This document shows, piece by piece, positions 1 through 8,591 of a DNA stretch of 34,050 nucleotides. Numbering within the stretch: the first letter of the stretch is position 1; each line of letters opens with the position of its first letter. Source of the stretch: Piscicoccus intestinalis NBRC 104926. Lineage in GTDB: Bacteria; Actinomycetota; Actinomycetes; Actinomycetales; Dermatophilaceae. Made by a program: the position numbers and the translations under genes. The stretch is taken from positions 1-34,050 of the forward strand of contig NZ_BCNQ01000050.1 of the NCBI RefSeq assembly GCF_001515525.1. The letters run 5' to 3'. The notes beneath the pieces are model-generated. The model was not told the origin of the DNA and ran no database searches. It saw only the letters and a list, made by a program, of their open reading frames with translations.

Positions 1-2
1 GG

Positions 3-614
3 TCGACCGCGCCCGCGGCGCCCGGCACCTCGGAGGCCGCGGCCGCCGCGGTCGTGCCGAGCGTCGTGCAGATCATGGCGGCCGGCAGCACCGGCTCCGG
101 CTTCGTGTACGACGCGCGCGGCCACGTCATCACGAATCACCATGTGGTCGCCGGGCGGTCGAGCGTGCGTCTGCAGCTGCACGACGGCCGCACGGTCGCG
201 GCGCAGGTGGTCGGCACGAGCGCGATCGACGACATCGCGGTGCTGCGGGCCACGGAGCCGGGTCAGCTGACCCGGGCGCGGATCGGACGCTCCGGCGAAC
301 TGCGCATCGGGCAGCCGGTGATCGCGGTCGGCTCGCCGCTGGGGCTCAGCGGCACCGTGACCGCCGGGATCGTCAGCTCGGTCGACCGGCAGGCCCGGAT
401 CGGCGGCAGCCCGCAGCGGTTCGTGCAGACCGACGCCCCGATCAATCCCGGCAACTCCGGGGGCCCGCTCGTCGACCTCGACGGTCGCGTCGTCGGCGTC
501 AACACCGCGATCGCGACCGTGAGCGGCCGCTCGTCGGGCTCGATCGGCATCGGGTTCGCCGTGCCGATGGAGCGGGCCCAGCAGGTGGCGAACCGGCTCA
601 TCCGGGGCGGCTGA
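3..614 (+). CDS. HtrA/DegP-like S1C serine protease, 3' part
   Basis: The reading frame is already open at the window edge, so the N-terminus (probably a membrane anchor and linker, to judge from the Ala/Pro-rich first residues) lies outside. All three catalytic motifs are visible: His in TNHHVVAG, Asp in IDDIAVLRA, and Ser in NPGNSGGPLVD. GIGFAVPM near the end is typical of the HtrA protease core. The protein stops at RLIRGG directly after the protease domain, where most HtrA proteins continue into one or two PDZ domains; none is present here. It probably acts in envelope protein quality control outside the membrane (family knowledge). The exact substrate is unknown. The chymotrypsin-type fold and S1C assignment are secure; the PDZ-less form could be a short HtrA or a trypsin-like PepD relative. 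Confidence 0.9.
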   Translation, partial: STAPAAPGTSEAAAAAVVPSVVQIMAAGSTGSGFVYDARGHVITNHHVVAGRSSVRLQLHDGRTVAAQVVGTSAIDDIAVLRATEPGQLTRARIGRSGELRIGQPVIAVGSPLGLSGTVTAGIVSSVDRQARIGGSPQRFVQTDAPINPGNSGGPLVDLDGRVVGVNTAIATVSGRSSGSIGIGFAVPMERAQQVANRLIRGG

Positions 615-636
615 TCCGGCCGACCCGCTCGCCGCC

Positions 637-684
637 GACGAGCCGCGACGAGCCCCGACGAGCTCCGACGAGCTCGACGAACCC
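637..684. repeat. short tandem repeat, 10/9-bp GACGAGC units
   Basis: Directly after the protease stop the sequence repeats GACGAGCCGC, GACGAGCCCC, GACGAGCTCC, then two 9-bp variants. No coding function is seen in the 614-714 stretch. Confidence 0.7.
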
Positions 685-713
685 GACGACGCGCCTGGAC
701 GAGCCGGGACAGG

Positions 714-746
714 ACCGAGGGGCCGGCCCCTGCCCGGCCCCTCGGT
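714..746. terminator. perfect 13-bp hairpin between convergent genes
   Basis: Arms 714-726 (ACCGAGGGGCCGG) and 734-746 are exact reverse complements around a 7-nt loop. It sits between the 3' ends of the protease gene and the oppositely oriented CPBP gene, as a bidirectional terminator would. There is no clear T-tract, which is common in high-GC actinomycetes. Confidence 0.75.
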
Positions 747-793
747 GGTGTGTGGTCTCCCCTGCGTTACGGGGTGTTCTCCCTGTTCAGGGC

Positions 794-1684
794 TCAGGCG
801 GGCGCGTGCGCCAGCTGCGGGTCGGACGTGCCGCGCCGCCGGTAGCGGCTCAGCGCCCACACGCCGACGGCCGTGTAGAGCGCCCCCATGACGATCCAGC
901 TCGCGGGGCCGCCGGTGCTCAGGCCGAGGCCCTGCGCGGTCGCCCCCGCCACGTGCGAGCCGGCGTGGATGCCGACGGCCGCCCACAGCGAGCCGGTAGT
1001 CAGCCGAAGGGCGCCCGCGGCCACCGCGAAGCCGAACGGCCACAGCAGGTAGAGGAACCGCTCGAGCAGGTTCTCCTGCCCGCCTTGCGAGATCAGGTGC
1101 ATGACGCCGAAGACCGCCGCGCTGATCCAGACCGCCCGCACCAGCCCCTTGGCCTGCAGCGTCGTCAGCAGGTAGCCGCGCCAGATGAACTCCTCGGGGA
1201 TGCCTTGCAGCACGAACGCGAGGAAGAAGACGCCGAGCACGATCTGCCACAGCGGCTGCGACGTCAGGTCCCCTGGCGCCTCGCGTGTGAGGCCGAGGGC
1301 GGTGAGCGCGGCGTAGGCGCCCACGACGACGACCAGACTGACGCCCAAACCGATGAGCAGACCGGGCAGGCTCCGCCGGTTCCACTCGATCCCGTAGTCC
1401 CGCAGCCGCACCCGGTCGACGGTGCGCGCCACGATCCACAGCAGCAGCAGCGCGCTGACGAGCACCAGCGCCATGCTGCCGAGTTGGAGGGTGCCGGCCA
1501 GCGCGACGTTCGACCGGTCCCGGGCGGCCGCGGCCACCGGCGGAATCGCCAGCAGGAGGAGCGGCACGATGTTCATCGCGATCATCAACACGGCGGCGAT
1601 CACCACACGGACGATCTCCGGAAGGCTGGGTTTCGGTGTGTGGACCCCGGATTCGGGTTCGGCCGGAGTCGTCTGTGCGCTCAT
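794..1684 (-). CDS. CPBP-family intramembrane metalloprotease (CAAX/Abi type)
   Basis: A 296-residue multi-pass membrane protein with the CPBP signature: the EE-x3-R motif at residues 164-169 (PEEFIWRG), His in FGVMH (about 196), and a third His motif (GIHAGSH, 240-244). These residues form the metal/glutamate active site in this family. Hydrophobic stretches at about 26-50, 63-87, 106-130, 146-160 and 185-235 support roughly seven to eight membrane segments. Members process prenylated or small peptides, or act in bacteriocin immunity; the substrate here is unknown. The ATG at 1684 is chosen because TAGGGT lies 7 bases upstream, a leaderless-type start. A longer open frame upstream runs into the promoter of the divergent kinase gene and is unlikely to be used. 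Confidence 0.88.
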   Translation of the reverse strand: MSAQTTPAEPESGVHTPKPSLPEIVRVVIAAVLMIAMNIVPLLLLAIPPVAAAARDRSNVALAGTLQLGSMALVLVSALLLLWIVARTVDRVRLRDYGIEWNRRSLPGLLIGLGVSLVVVVGAYAALTALGLTREAPGDLTSQPLWQIVLGVFFLAFVLQGIPEEFIWRGYLLTTLQAKGLVRAVWISAAVFGVMHLISQGGQENLLERFLYLLWPFGFAVAAGALRLTTGSLWAAVGIHAGSHVAGATAQGLGLSTGGPASWIVMGALYTAVGVWALSRYRRRGTSDPQLAHAPA

Positions 1685-1691
1685 GTCCGCC

Positions 1692-1697
1692 ACCCTA
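1692..1697 (-). promoter_or_regulatory. leaderless-type -10 of the CPBP gene
   Basis: On the minus strand TAGGGT is followed by 7 bases and the ATG at 1684, with no Shine-Dalgarno site. The same layout recurs at several genes in this window. Confidence 0.5.
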
Positions 1698-1824
1698 GGA
1701 AGCCCCCGGCCAGGGCCGCTGCACGCTGCGGTCACGAGTCCTGCTCCGCCGTGCCTGACGGCGGTCACGAATCGGGCATCCAGGACGTGACCCCGGCGAC
1801 AAGCCCGGAGCCGGGTGCGCTGCC

Positions 1825-1830
1825 TAGGCT
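1825..1830 (+). promoter_or_regulatory. leaderless-type -10 of the sensor kinase gene
   Basis: TAGGCT is followed by 6 bases and the GTG start at 1837. There is no purine-rich ribosome site between them. Confidence 0.55.
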
Positions 1831-1836
1831 CGGGGC

Positions 1837-3153
1837 GTGACCGCCGACAGAGATGCCACGCGCACCGCCTCCGCCTCCGGAGTGTTCTCGGGGGAGCCGG
1901 GCGGGCCGTCCGATCTCCTCGTCGCCCTGTCCTGCGCCAGCGCGCTGCTCAACCTGTTCGCCCTCGGCGACCTGGGCGGGGGGTGGTGGCGCGGCCCGAT
2001 CGTCGGGTTCGGCGTGGCCGGGGCCGCCCTGCTGTGGTGGTTGCGCCGCCGCGCCGGCCGTCAGGGTGACGCCGGGGCGGTGCCGGCCTGGAACAGCGTC
2101 GCGTTCGCCGCCGTCGTCGGGCTGTCGTTCTTCGCGACCGACGGCATCGTGCAGGTGCCGCTGCTGCTCGTCGCGGTGTTGCTGCTCGTGCTCGACCACG
2201 GCCTGGCGCTCGGCGCCGGCTTCGCCGCCCTCGTGCTCCTGGGCAGCGGCGCGGTCATGATCGTCGCGTACGACCGCTCGGTGCTGTTCACGCTCGCGCA
2301 GGCCGTGCTGCTCGCGCTGCTGTTCGGCTTCGGCCTCGCCTACGCGGAGCTCGTCGGCCGGCTGCGCAGGGCGCGCGACGACCGCGCCCGCGCCGTCGAC
2401 GACCTCGGCGCCGCCAACGCCGCGCTGCGGGTGGCCAACGACGAGCTGCGCCGCTCCGCCGCCCTGGAGCGCGACCTCGTGCTCGCGCAGGAGCGGGCCC
2501 GCGCGGCCCGGGAGCTGCACGACGGGCTCGGGCACCGGCTCACGGTCGTCGCCATGTCGCTGGATTTCGCCGAGCGCATGCACGAGCGCGACCCGCACCG
2601 GGCCTGGCAGGAGGTGCACGCGGCCCGCGAGCAGACTGCCGCGGCGATCACCCACATGCGCCAGTGGGTCCGCGCGCTGCACCCGGCCGAGGTGGGGCAC
2701 CTGGCCGACGCCGCGGCCTTCGACGCCATCGCCGAGTCGTTCCGCGGCACCGGCCTCGACGTGGCCGTCGAGCAGACCGGGCCCACGCGCTCGTTGCCGC
2801 GGCAGGTCTCGCTCCTGTGTCACCGGCTCGTGCAGGAGGGGCTGACCAACGTGCTGCGCCACGCCCGAGCCGGCCAGGTGCGCATCGGCGTCGACTTCCT
2901 GCCCGGCCGGCTGCGGGTGCGGCTGCGCGACGACGGGGTGGGCGCCGCCGACCTCACCGAGGGGTTCGGGCTCCGCTCGCTGCGTGAGCGCGCCGAGGCC
3001 CTCGGCGGGCGGCTCGATGTCCGCAGCGAACCAGGGGCCGGCACGACGCTGACCGTGCTCGTGCCCGCTGCCGAGGGTGACGCCGCTCCCGCCGGCACCG
3101 TCGGCACCGTCGGCGCGGCCGTCTCCCCGGCCGGCTCCGGGCTCGCGTCATGA
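1837..3153 (+). CDS. NarL-type sensor histidine kinase
   Basis: A 438-residue sensor. Residues 25-170 hold about six hydrophobic segments with little between them, so the input is probably sensed in or at the membrane. A short coiled segment (about 172-222) leads into the HisKA_3 dimerisation domain, with phosphoacceptor His228 in RELHDGLGHRL. The HATPase domain follows: N-box near residue 338 (QEGLTNVLRHA), DDGVG at 365-369, and GFGLRSLRERAEALGG at 377-391. The C-terminus is an Ala/Gly/Pro-rich tail. The GTG start is supported by TAGGCT six bases upstream. The gene overlaps the response regulator by 4 bp (ATGA), so the pair is co-translated. The signal sensed cannot be told from the sequence. 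Confidence 0.95.
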   Translation: MTADRDATRTASASGVFSGEPGGPSDLLVALSCASALLNLFALGDLGGGWWRGPIVGFGVAGAALLWWLRRRAGRQGDAGAVPAWNSVAFAAVVGLSFFATDGIVQVPLLLVAVLLLVLDHGLALGAGFAALVLLGSGAVMIVAYDRSVLFTLAQAVLLALLFGFGLAYAELVGRLRRARDDRARAVDDLGAANAALRVANDELRRSAALERDLVLAQERARAARELHDGLGHRLTVVAMSLDFAERMHERDPHRAWQEVHAAREQTAAAITHMRQWVRALHPAEVGHLADAAAFDAIAESFRGTGLDVAVEQTGPTRSLPRQVSLLCHRLVQEGLTNVLRHARAGQVRIGVDFLPGRLRVRLRDDGVGAADLTEGFGLRSLRERAEALGGRLDVRSEPGAGTTLTVLVPAAEGDAAPAGTVGTVGAAVSPAGSGLAS

Positions 3154-3827
3154 CGACCGTGCTCATCGTCGACGACCAACAGCTGCTGCGCCGCGGGTTG
3201 CGACTGCTCCTGGAGACCGTGGCGGACGTCGCCGACATCGAGGTCGTCGGCGAATCGGCCGACGGGCGTGAGGCGCTCGCGGCGCTACCGCGGTTGCGCC
3301 CCGACGTCGTGCTGACCGACGCGCGGATGCCCGGCATGGGCGGTGTCGACCTCGTGCGGGCCTGCCGCGAGCAGCACCCCGGCCTCCCGGTCGTCGTGCT
3401 GACGACCTTCGACGACGAGGCCCTCGTGCGGGACGCGATGGCCTCCGGCGCCGCGGGCTTCCTGCTCAAGGACTCCTCCCCGGAGTCGCTGGCCGACGCG
3501 ATCCGGGCGGTCGCGGCGGGTGGCCTCGTCATCGACCCGCGCGTCGCCCGGATCGCGATGGGCGCACCGCGCGCCGACCGACACCAGGCGACCGCGGAGC
3601 CGGTGCGGCCCGACCCGTTGGCGATCCTCACCCGCGCCGAACGCCTCGTCGCCGTCGAGGTGGCCACCGGCGCCACGAACGCCGAGATCGCCGCGTCCCT
3701 CGTGCTCGCCGAGGGCACCGTGAAGAACTACGTCTCGGCGCTCATGCGCAAGCTGCGGGCCCGTGACCGCACCGCGCTCGCGCTGCGGCTCAGTCGCGAC
3801 CTGCGACCGGATCCGGACGACGGGTGA
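3150..3827 (+). CDS. NarL/FixJ-family response regulator (LuxR-type HTH)
   Basis: A 225-residue DNA-binding regulator, partner of the kinase it overlaps. The receiver domain (1-120) has the acidic pair D8-D9, phosphoacceptor D57 in VVLTDARMPG, the conserved Thr in VVLTTFDDE and the Lys in GFLLKDSSPE. The LuxR-type HTH (about 155-215) reads LTRAERLVAVEVATGATNAE with recognition helix GTVKNYVSALMRKL. Two residues of the usual HTH start (LTxREREVL) differ here, but the helix pattern is intact. Its stop codon abuts the stop of the next, oppositely oriented gene with no base between, so the two transcripts must overlap at their 3' ends. Confidence 0.95.
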   Translation: MTTVLIVDDQQLLRRGLRLLLETVADVADIEVVGESADGREALAALPRLRPDVVLTDARMPGMGGVDLVRACREQHPGLPVVVLTTFDDEALVRDAMASGAAGFLLKDSSPESLADAIRAVAAGGLVIDPRVARIAMGAPRADRHQATAEPVRPDPLAILTRAERLVAVEVATGATNAEIAASLVLAEGTVKNYVSALMRKLRARDRTALALRLSRDLRPDPDDG

Positions 3828-4238
3828 TCAGGCCGGCGCCCAGACCTCCTGCGCGCGGGTGCTGGTGCTGCGGGGGCGGCGGATGCTCAGTAGGGCGCCG
3901 GTGACGATCGCGGCGCCGATGGCGAGCACCGCGGGCAGTCCGGGGTTCAACGGCATGTGGTCCTGGCGGGAGAACAGCACGGCGGCGACGAAGGCGACGG
4001 TCACGGCGACGGCGACCTGCACGCCCTTGCGCACCGCGGTGTCTTCGGGCTCGAGCTCGGCGGCGCGCCAGTTCGACGGCGCGCACATGGCGCCGACCGA
4101 CAGCGCGAGAGCGGCGGTCAGCGACTCGGCGAGGTTGCCCCAGCGGAAGCCCGCCATCATGAGGATCCACAGCACGCCGGCGACCACCAGCGCGAACAGC
4201 GAGATGAGGGTCGTCGGGCGCAGCAGGAGTCGCATCAT
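3828..4238 (-). CDS. small four-helix membrane protein, paralogue of 5065-5433
   Basis: A 136-residue protein with four hydrophobic segments (about 8-30, 38-52, 73-90, 100-120) and a basic C-terminus; no family recognised. Between helices 2 and 3 it carries VGAMCAPSNWRAAEL, matched by VGALCAPAHYGRDDV in the protein at 5065-5433. Both also share length and helix layout, so they look like diverged copies. The gene starts at the ATG at 4238. GACACT lies 6 bases upstream and TAGACA 18 bases before that, a plausible leaderless promoter. A GAGGA further upstream is an alternative ribosome site. The 3' end abuts that of the response regulator head-on. Function unknown; it might serve in envelope stress or as a partner of the HTH protein next door. 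Confidence 0.8.
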   Translation of the reverse strand: MMRLLLRPTTLISLFALVVAGVLWILMMAGFRWGNLAESLTAALALSVGAMCAPSNWRAAELEPEDTAVRKGVQVAVAVTVAFVAAVLFSRQDHMPLNPGLPAVLAIGAAIVTGALLSIRRPRSTSTRAQEVWAPA

Positions 4239-4244
4239 GGGGTC

Positions 4245-4274
4245 AGTGTCCTCGCAGGCGCGCGCGTGTGTCTA
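4245..4274 (-). promoter_or_regulatory. promoter-like pair upstream of the first small membrane gene
   Basis: Minus strand TAGACA, 18-bp spacer, GACACT, then 6 bases to the ATG at 4238. The layout equals that of the paralogue at 5440-5469. Confidence 0.4.
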
Positions 4275-4397
4275 CCCATTCGGCCCGACTCGCGCAAGGC
4301 CGTCTCGGCGGTGTCTGCGCAGGTCAAACCACTGTGCGAGTCGGCGGGCGGCTCGGCGGGCGACTTGGGCGTGCGCCCGGCGTACGTGAACGGCAGG

Positions 4398-5102
4398 TCA
4401 GAACGGCATGCTGTCTTCGGCTGAGGGAGGTGCGAGCAGGATGCCGTCGACCCGCCCGGCCCGGTTGATCGACACATGCCCGGCCATCTCGCCGGCCTCG
4501 TGGCGTAGCAGCACGCGGGCGACCAGCGGTCCGGTCGTCTCCCCGCCCGGGAGCCGGTCACCGTCGCGGTCACGGGACTCGTGCCCGCTGAACCCCTCGA
4601 GCTGCCCGACGGAGGCGAGCACGTCGCGCCACACCCCCATGACACGGGGCCGGGTCAGCTCGCGGGAACACGCGTGCGTCATGAGGTCGCGCAAGTCGTC
4701 GTAGTCGCCGGCCGCGATGTGGCGGAACACCGACTCCGCGAGCCGGGCGGGGTCGACGACCGGGCCCGTCGTGAGGGCGACCCCGGTGTCGGGGTCGATC
4801 GGCTTGCCGAAGCGCTTGAACGCCGCCTGGCGGCTCACGCCGAGAACCCGCCCGATCTGCTGCCATGTGAGCCCGTCGGCGCGAGCGGCGAGCACCACCT
4901 GCGTCAGGTGCTGCTCGGCCTCCTGCACCCCGGCCGCCGCCGCCTCGATCGACCCCAGATGCCCCTCCGCACCTGGGGTCTCCGCTGGGCTCTCTGCACC
5001 CTCGGCTGGGCTCCCGGCCGGGCCGCGGGCCGCTCCCTCAGCTCCCTCAGCACCCTGAGCGCCCTCAGCGGACGTCGGCGTCGGTGGTGTCACGGGCGAC
5101 AT
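4398..5102 (-). CDS. HTH protein with DUF3887-like C-terminal domain
   Basis: A 234-residue protein. Residues 1-48 are a low-complexity Ala/Glu/Gly/Pro tail. Residues 52-100 form a helix-turn-helix (LTWQQIGRVLGVSRQAAFKRF) of the kind seen in sigma-region-4 and small regulators, so DNA binding is likely. Residues 118-226 (ESVFRHIAAGDYDDLRDLM onward, ending in RVDGILLAPP) resemble the DUF3887 fold, which in other proteins sits outside or next to a binding partner; its ligand is not known. The ATG at 5102 lies inside the end of the upstream membrane-protein gene (38-bp overlap), which implies translational coupling. A start 7 codons earlier is possible. The arrangement suggests the HTH protein and the membrane proteins work together, but nothing in the sequence proves it. 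Confidence 0.8.
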   Translation of the reverse strand: MSPVTPPTPTSAEGAQGAEGAEGAARGPAGSPAEGAESPAETPGAEGHLGSIEAAAAGVQEAEQHLTQVVLAARADGLTWQQIGRVLGVSRQAAFKRFGKPIDPDTGVALTTGPVVDPARLAESVFRHIAAGDYDDLRDLMTHACSRELTRPRVMGVWRDVLASVGQLEGFSGHESRDRDGDRLPGGETTGPLVARVLLRHEAGEMAGHVSINRAGRVDGILLAPPSAEDSMPF

Positions 5103-5433
5103 TCTCGCGCGGCCACAACGCACCGGCGAACATCGCGGCGACGATGCCGAAGATCGCGGCGACGCCGGGGTTTTCGAGCAGGGACCTGCTCAGCACCGCG
5201 GTCGTCGCGCCCGCGATGACCAGCTGCCACTGCTTGCGCCGACGCAACTCGGCGGCCCCGACGTCGTCGCGACCGTAGTGCGCGGGCGCACACAGCGCAC
5301 CGACCACCGTCGCGAGGGCCGCGATGACCCCGACGAGCAGCCGCTGCCACCACTGCCCCGACTCGCCGAGAGCGACGAAGGCAGAGGTCAGCACGACCAC
5401 GGTGAGGGACACGGACCACGGGATGCGATGCAT
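5065..5433 (-). CDS. small membrane protein, paralogue of 3828-4238
   Basis: A 122-residue protein with four hydrophobic segments (about 7-22, 29-48, 69-85, 91-107) and the motif VGALCAPAHYGRDD, like that of its paralogue. The C-terminus is charged. The ATG at 5433 is preferred over a GTG six codons upstream because CAGCGT lies 6 bases before it and a consensus TTGACA 18 bases before that. The gene overlaps the HTH gene downstream, forming a two-gene operon. Function not recognised. Confidence 0.8.
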   Translation of the reverse strand: MHRIPWSVSLTVVVLTSAFVALGESGQWWQRLLVGVIAALATVVGALCAPAHYGRDDVGAAELRRRKQWQLVIAGATTAVLSRSLLENPGVAAIFGIVAAMFAGALWPRENVARDTTDADVR

Positions 5434-5439
5434 GACTCC

Positions 5440-5469
5440 ACGCTGACCCACTCACATGCGCGTTGTCAA
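5440..5469 (-). promoter_or_regulatory. promoter with consensus -35 for the membrane protein/HTH operon
   Basis: Minus strand TTGACA (5469-5464), 18-bp spacer, CAGCGT (5445-5440), then 6 bases to the ATG at 5433. This is the clearest sigma-70-like -35 in the window. Confidence 0.6.
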
Positions 5470-5507
5470 CTACTAGATGACGTCACGCAGGTATCGGACG
5501 GGTCGCC

Positions 5508-5543
5508 GGGTCGGTCTCCGGGCCGGTCTCCAGGCCGGTCTCC
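5508..5543. repeat. three tandem 12-bp units upstream of the mutase gene
   Basis: GGGTCGGTCTCC, GGGCCGGTCTCC and AGGCCGGTCTCC follow one another without a gap, about 30 bp upstream of the mutase start. Confidence 0.75.
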
Positions 5544-5562
5544 AGGGCGCGGCCGGGCTGGC

Positions 5563-5568
5563 TAGCGT
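5563..5568 (+). promoter_or_regulatory. leaderless-type -10 of the phosphohexomutase gene
   Basis: TAGCGT is followed by 7 bases and the ATG at 5576. Confidence 0.5.
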
Positions 5569-5575
5569 GGGGTGG

Positions 5576-7333
5576 ATGGACGTGACAGCGCGGGCCCGCC
5601 GGTGGGCCGACCACGACCCTGACCCCCACGACCGCGACACCGTCCGCGGCTGGCTCGACGCGGCGAATCACGGCGACGAGCAAGCACACCGGAGGCTGAG
5701 CGCCGCCTTCGCAGGACCGCTGGAGTTCGGCACCGCGGGCCTGCGCGGGCCGATCGGCCCCGGCGAGTCGGCGATGAACCGCGCCGTGGTCATCCGCACG
5801 ACGGCCGGGCTCGTGGCGCACCTCGCGCCCCGCACGGACGGTCGGCCGCGGGTGGCGATCGGATACGACGCCCGACGCGGGTCGAGCACCTTCGCCCGCG
5901 ACGCTGCCGAGGTCGTGGCCGGTGCCGGCGGCCAGGCGCTGCTGCTGCCCGGGCCGCTGCCGACCCCGGTGCTCGCGTTCGCGGTGCGCGCGCTGGACGC
6001 CGACGCGGGCGTCATGATCACCGCCTCCCACAACCCCGCGCGCGACAACGGCTACAAGGTCTATCTCGGCGGCCGCGCCGTGGGAGCTGTCGGCAGCAAT
6101 GACGGCACCGATAGCGCCACCAGCGCCGATGACCCCGGCAGGGGCGTGCAGATCGTGCCGCCCGCGGACGCGCAGATCGCCGCGGCGATCGAGTCCGCGC
6201 CGCCGGCCGACGAGGTGCCGCGCGGCGCCGACGGGCTGCGCCAGCTGGGTGACGACATCATCGCCGACTACCTGCGGCGGGCGGCCACGTTGACCACGCC
6301 ACCGCCTCCCGGGTTGCGTCGGCCGCTGCGCGTGGTGCTCACACCGCTGCACGGTGTCGGCGGATTCGTCGCCCACGAGGCCCTGGCGGCAACGGGATTC
6401 GTCGAGGTGCACCTCGTCTCGCAGCAGGCGGCGCCCGACCCGGACTTCCCGACCGTCGCCTTTCCCAACCCCGAGGAGCCGGGCGCGCTGGAGCTCGCGT
6501 TGACGCGGGCCCGCGAGGTCGGCGCCGACCTCGTCATCGCGCTCGACCCCGACGCCGACCGGTGCAGCGTCGCGGTGCCCGCCGACGTCGAGGGCGGCTG
6601 GCAGCAGCTGTCCGGCGACGAGCTCGGCGCGCTGCTCGGCGACGACGCCGCGAGCCGGGCGGTCGGCTCGGGTGACTCGGGCGCCGTGCTCGCCTCCTCG
6701 ATCGTGTCGAGCCGGCTGCTCGGGGCGATCGCGGAACATCACGGCCTGCGGCACGTCACGACGCTGACCGGCTTCAAGTGGATCGCCCGCGTGCCCGGGC
6801 TGGTCTTCGGCTACGAGGAGGCCATCGGCTACTGCACCGACCCGGCCGCGGTGCGCGACAAGGACGGCATCACGACGGCCCTGCGCGTCGTCGACCTCGC
6901 GGCCCGGCTCGCCGTCGACGGCCGCGGACTGCTCGACGCCCTCGACGACCTCGCTCGGCGGCACGGCCTGTACGCCACGGCGCCCCTGACGTTCCGGGTC
7001 GACCGACTCGACGAGATCGGCGCCGCCATGGCGCGGCTGCGGGCGCAACCGCCCCGCACCCTCGGCGGCTCCCCGGTCGAGACGGTCGTCGACCTCGCCA
7101 ACGGCCTGCCGGGCCTTGATCTGCCGCCGACCGACGGGCTGCTGCTCATCAGCGGCGCGGGGGACCGCGTCGTCGTCCGCCCGTCGGGCACCGAACCGAA
7201 GCTGAAGTGCTACCTGGAGGCGGTGCTGACCTGCCCGCCGCAGGGTCCGGTGCCGCACGACGAGGCGGGTGACCGGCTCCGGCTGCTCGCGGCGGATGTC
7301 ACCGCGGCGATCGGACTCACCCCGGGCGAGTAG
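5576..7333 (+). CDS. alpha-D-phosphohexomutase (PGM/PMM family, PmmB-like)
   Basis: A 585-residue cytoplasmic enzyme that moves a phosphate between positions on a sugar phosphate. All four family motifs are present: N-terminal GTAGLRG (52-58), catalytic phosphoserine Ser151 in GVMITASHNPARDNGYK, the Mg-binding loop DPDADR (324-329), the sugar-binding loop GYEEAIGY (412-419), and the phosphate-binding RPSGTEPKLK near 545. The length matches the large PGM/PmmB subfamily. A low-complexity insert (about 170-190) follows the active-site domain. In mycobacteria the PmmB gene lies beside purine and pyrimidine nucleoside salvage genes; here deoC, deoA and cdd lie 3-9 kb away, so phosphopentomutase activity is possible. 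Glucose or mannose phosphate remains the default substrate. The ATG at 5576 fits the family N-terminus; the longer frame upstream encodes only the tandem repeat. Confidence 0.92.
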   Translation: MDVTARARRWADHDPDPHDRDTVRGWLDAANHGDEQAHRRLSAAFAGPLEFGTAGLRGPIGPGESAMNRAVVIRTTAGLVAHLAPRTDGRPRVAIGYDARRGSSTFARDAAEVVAGAGGQALLLPGPLPTPVLAFAVRALDADAGVMITASHNPARDNGYKVYLGGRAVGAVGSNDGTDSATSADDPGRGVQIVPPADAQIAAAIESAPPADEVPRGADGLRQLGDDIIADYLRRAATLTTPPPPGLRRPLRVVLTPLHGVGGFVAHEALAATGFVEVHLVSQQAAPDPDFPTVAFPNPEEPGALELALTRAREVGADLVIALDPDADRCSVAVPADVEGGWQQLSGDELGALLGDDAASRAVGSGDSGAVLASSIVSSRLLGAIAEHHGLRHVTTLTGFKWIARVPGLVFGYEEAIGYCTDPAAVRDKDGITTALRVVDLAARLAVDGRGLLDALDDLARRHGLYATAPLTFRVDRLDEIGAAMARLRAQPPRTLGGSPVETVVDLANGLPGLDLPPTDGLLLISGAGDRVVVRPSGTEPKLKCYLEAVLTCPPQGPVPHDEAGDRLRLLAADVTAAIGLTPGE

Positions 7334-7387
7334 GGCGTCTGGGGTTCGCACGCTGGACGGCGCGCAAATACGGTTGCCTCGATTCCG

Positions 7388-8434
<1,047 letters not shown>

Positions 8435-8483
8435 CGCTCCCACCCCCACTCCACGCCCACCCCCACACCCTCCCCATTTCGCT

Positions 8484-8550
8484 CAAAACTGCGTGTCGTG
8501 GTGAGAACTGCTGTTCGTGTCGCAGTTCCGACCACGACACGCAGTTCTCA
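8484..8550. repeat. palindromic repeat element, copy A
   Basis: Arms AACTGCGTGTCGTGGT (8487-8502) and its exact complement (8531-8546) enclose a second inverted pair, GAACTGC (8505-8511) with GCAGTTC (8522-8528), around a 10-nt loop. It lies between asd and the methyltransferase gene. Other copies are at 9374, 10360 and 23822. Confidence 0.9.
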
Positions 8551-8591
8551 GTTTGTGCGGGGACGTGGGGAGCCGGTGCGAGGGTGAGTCG

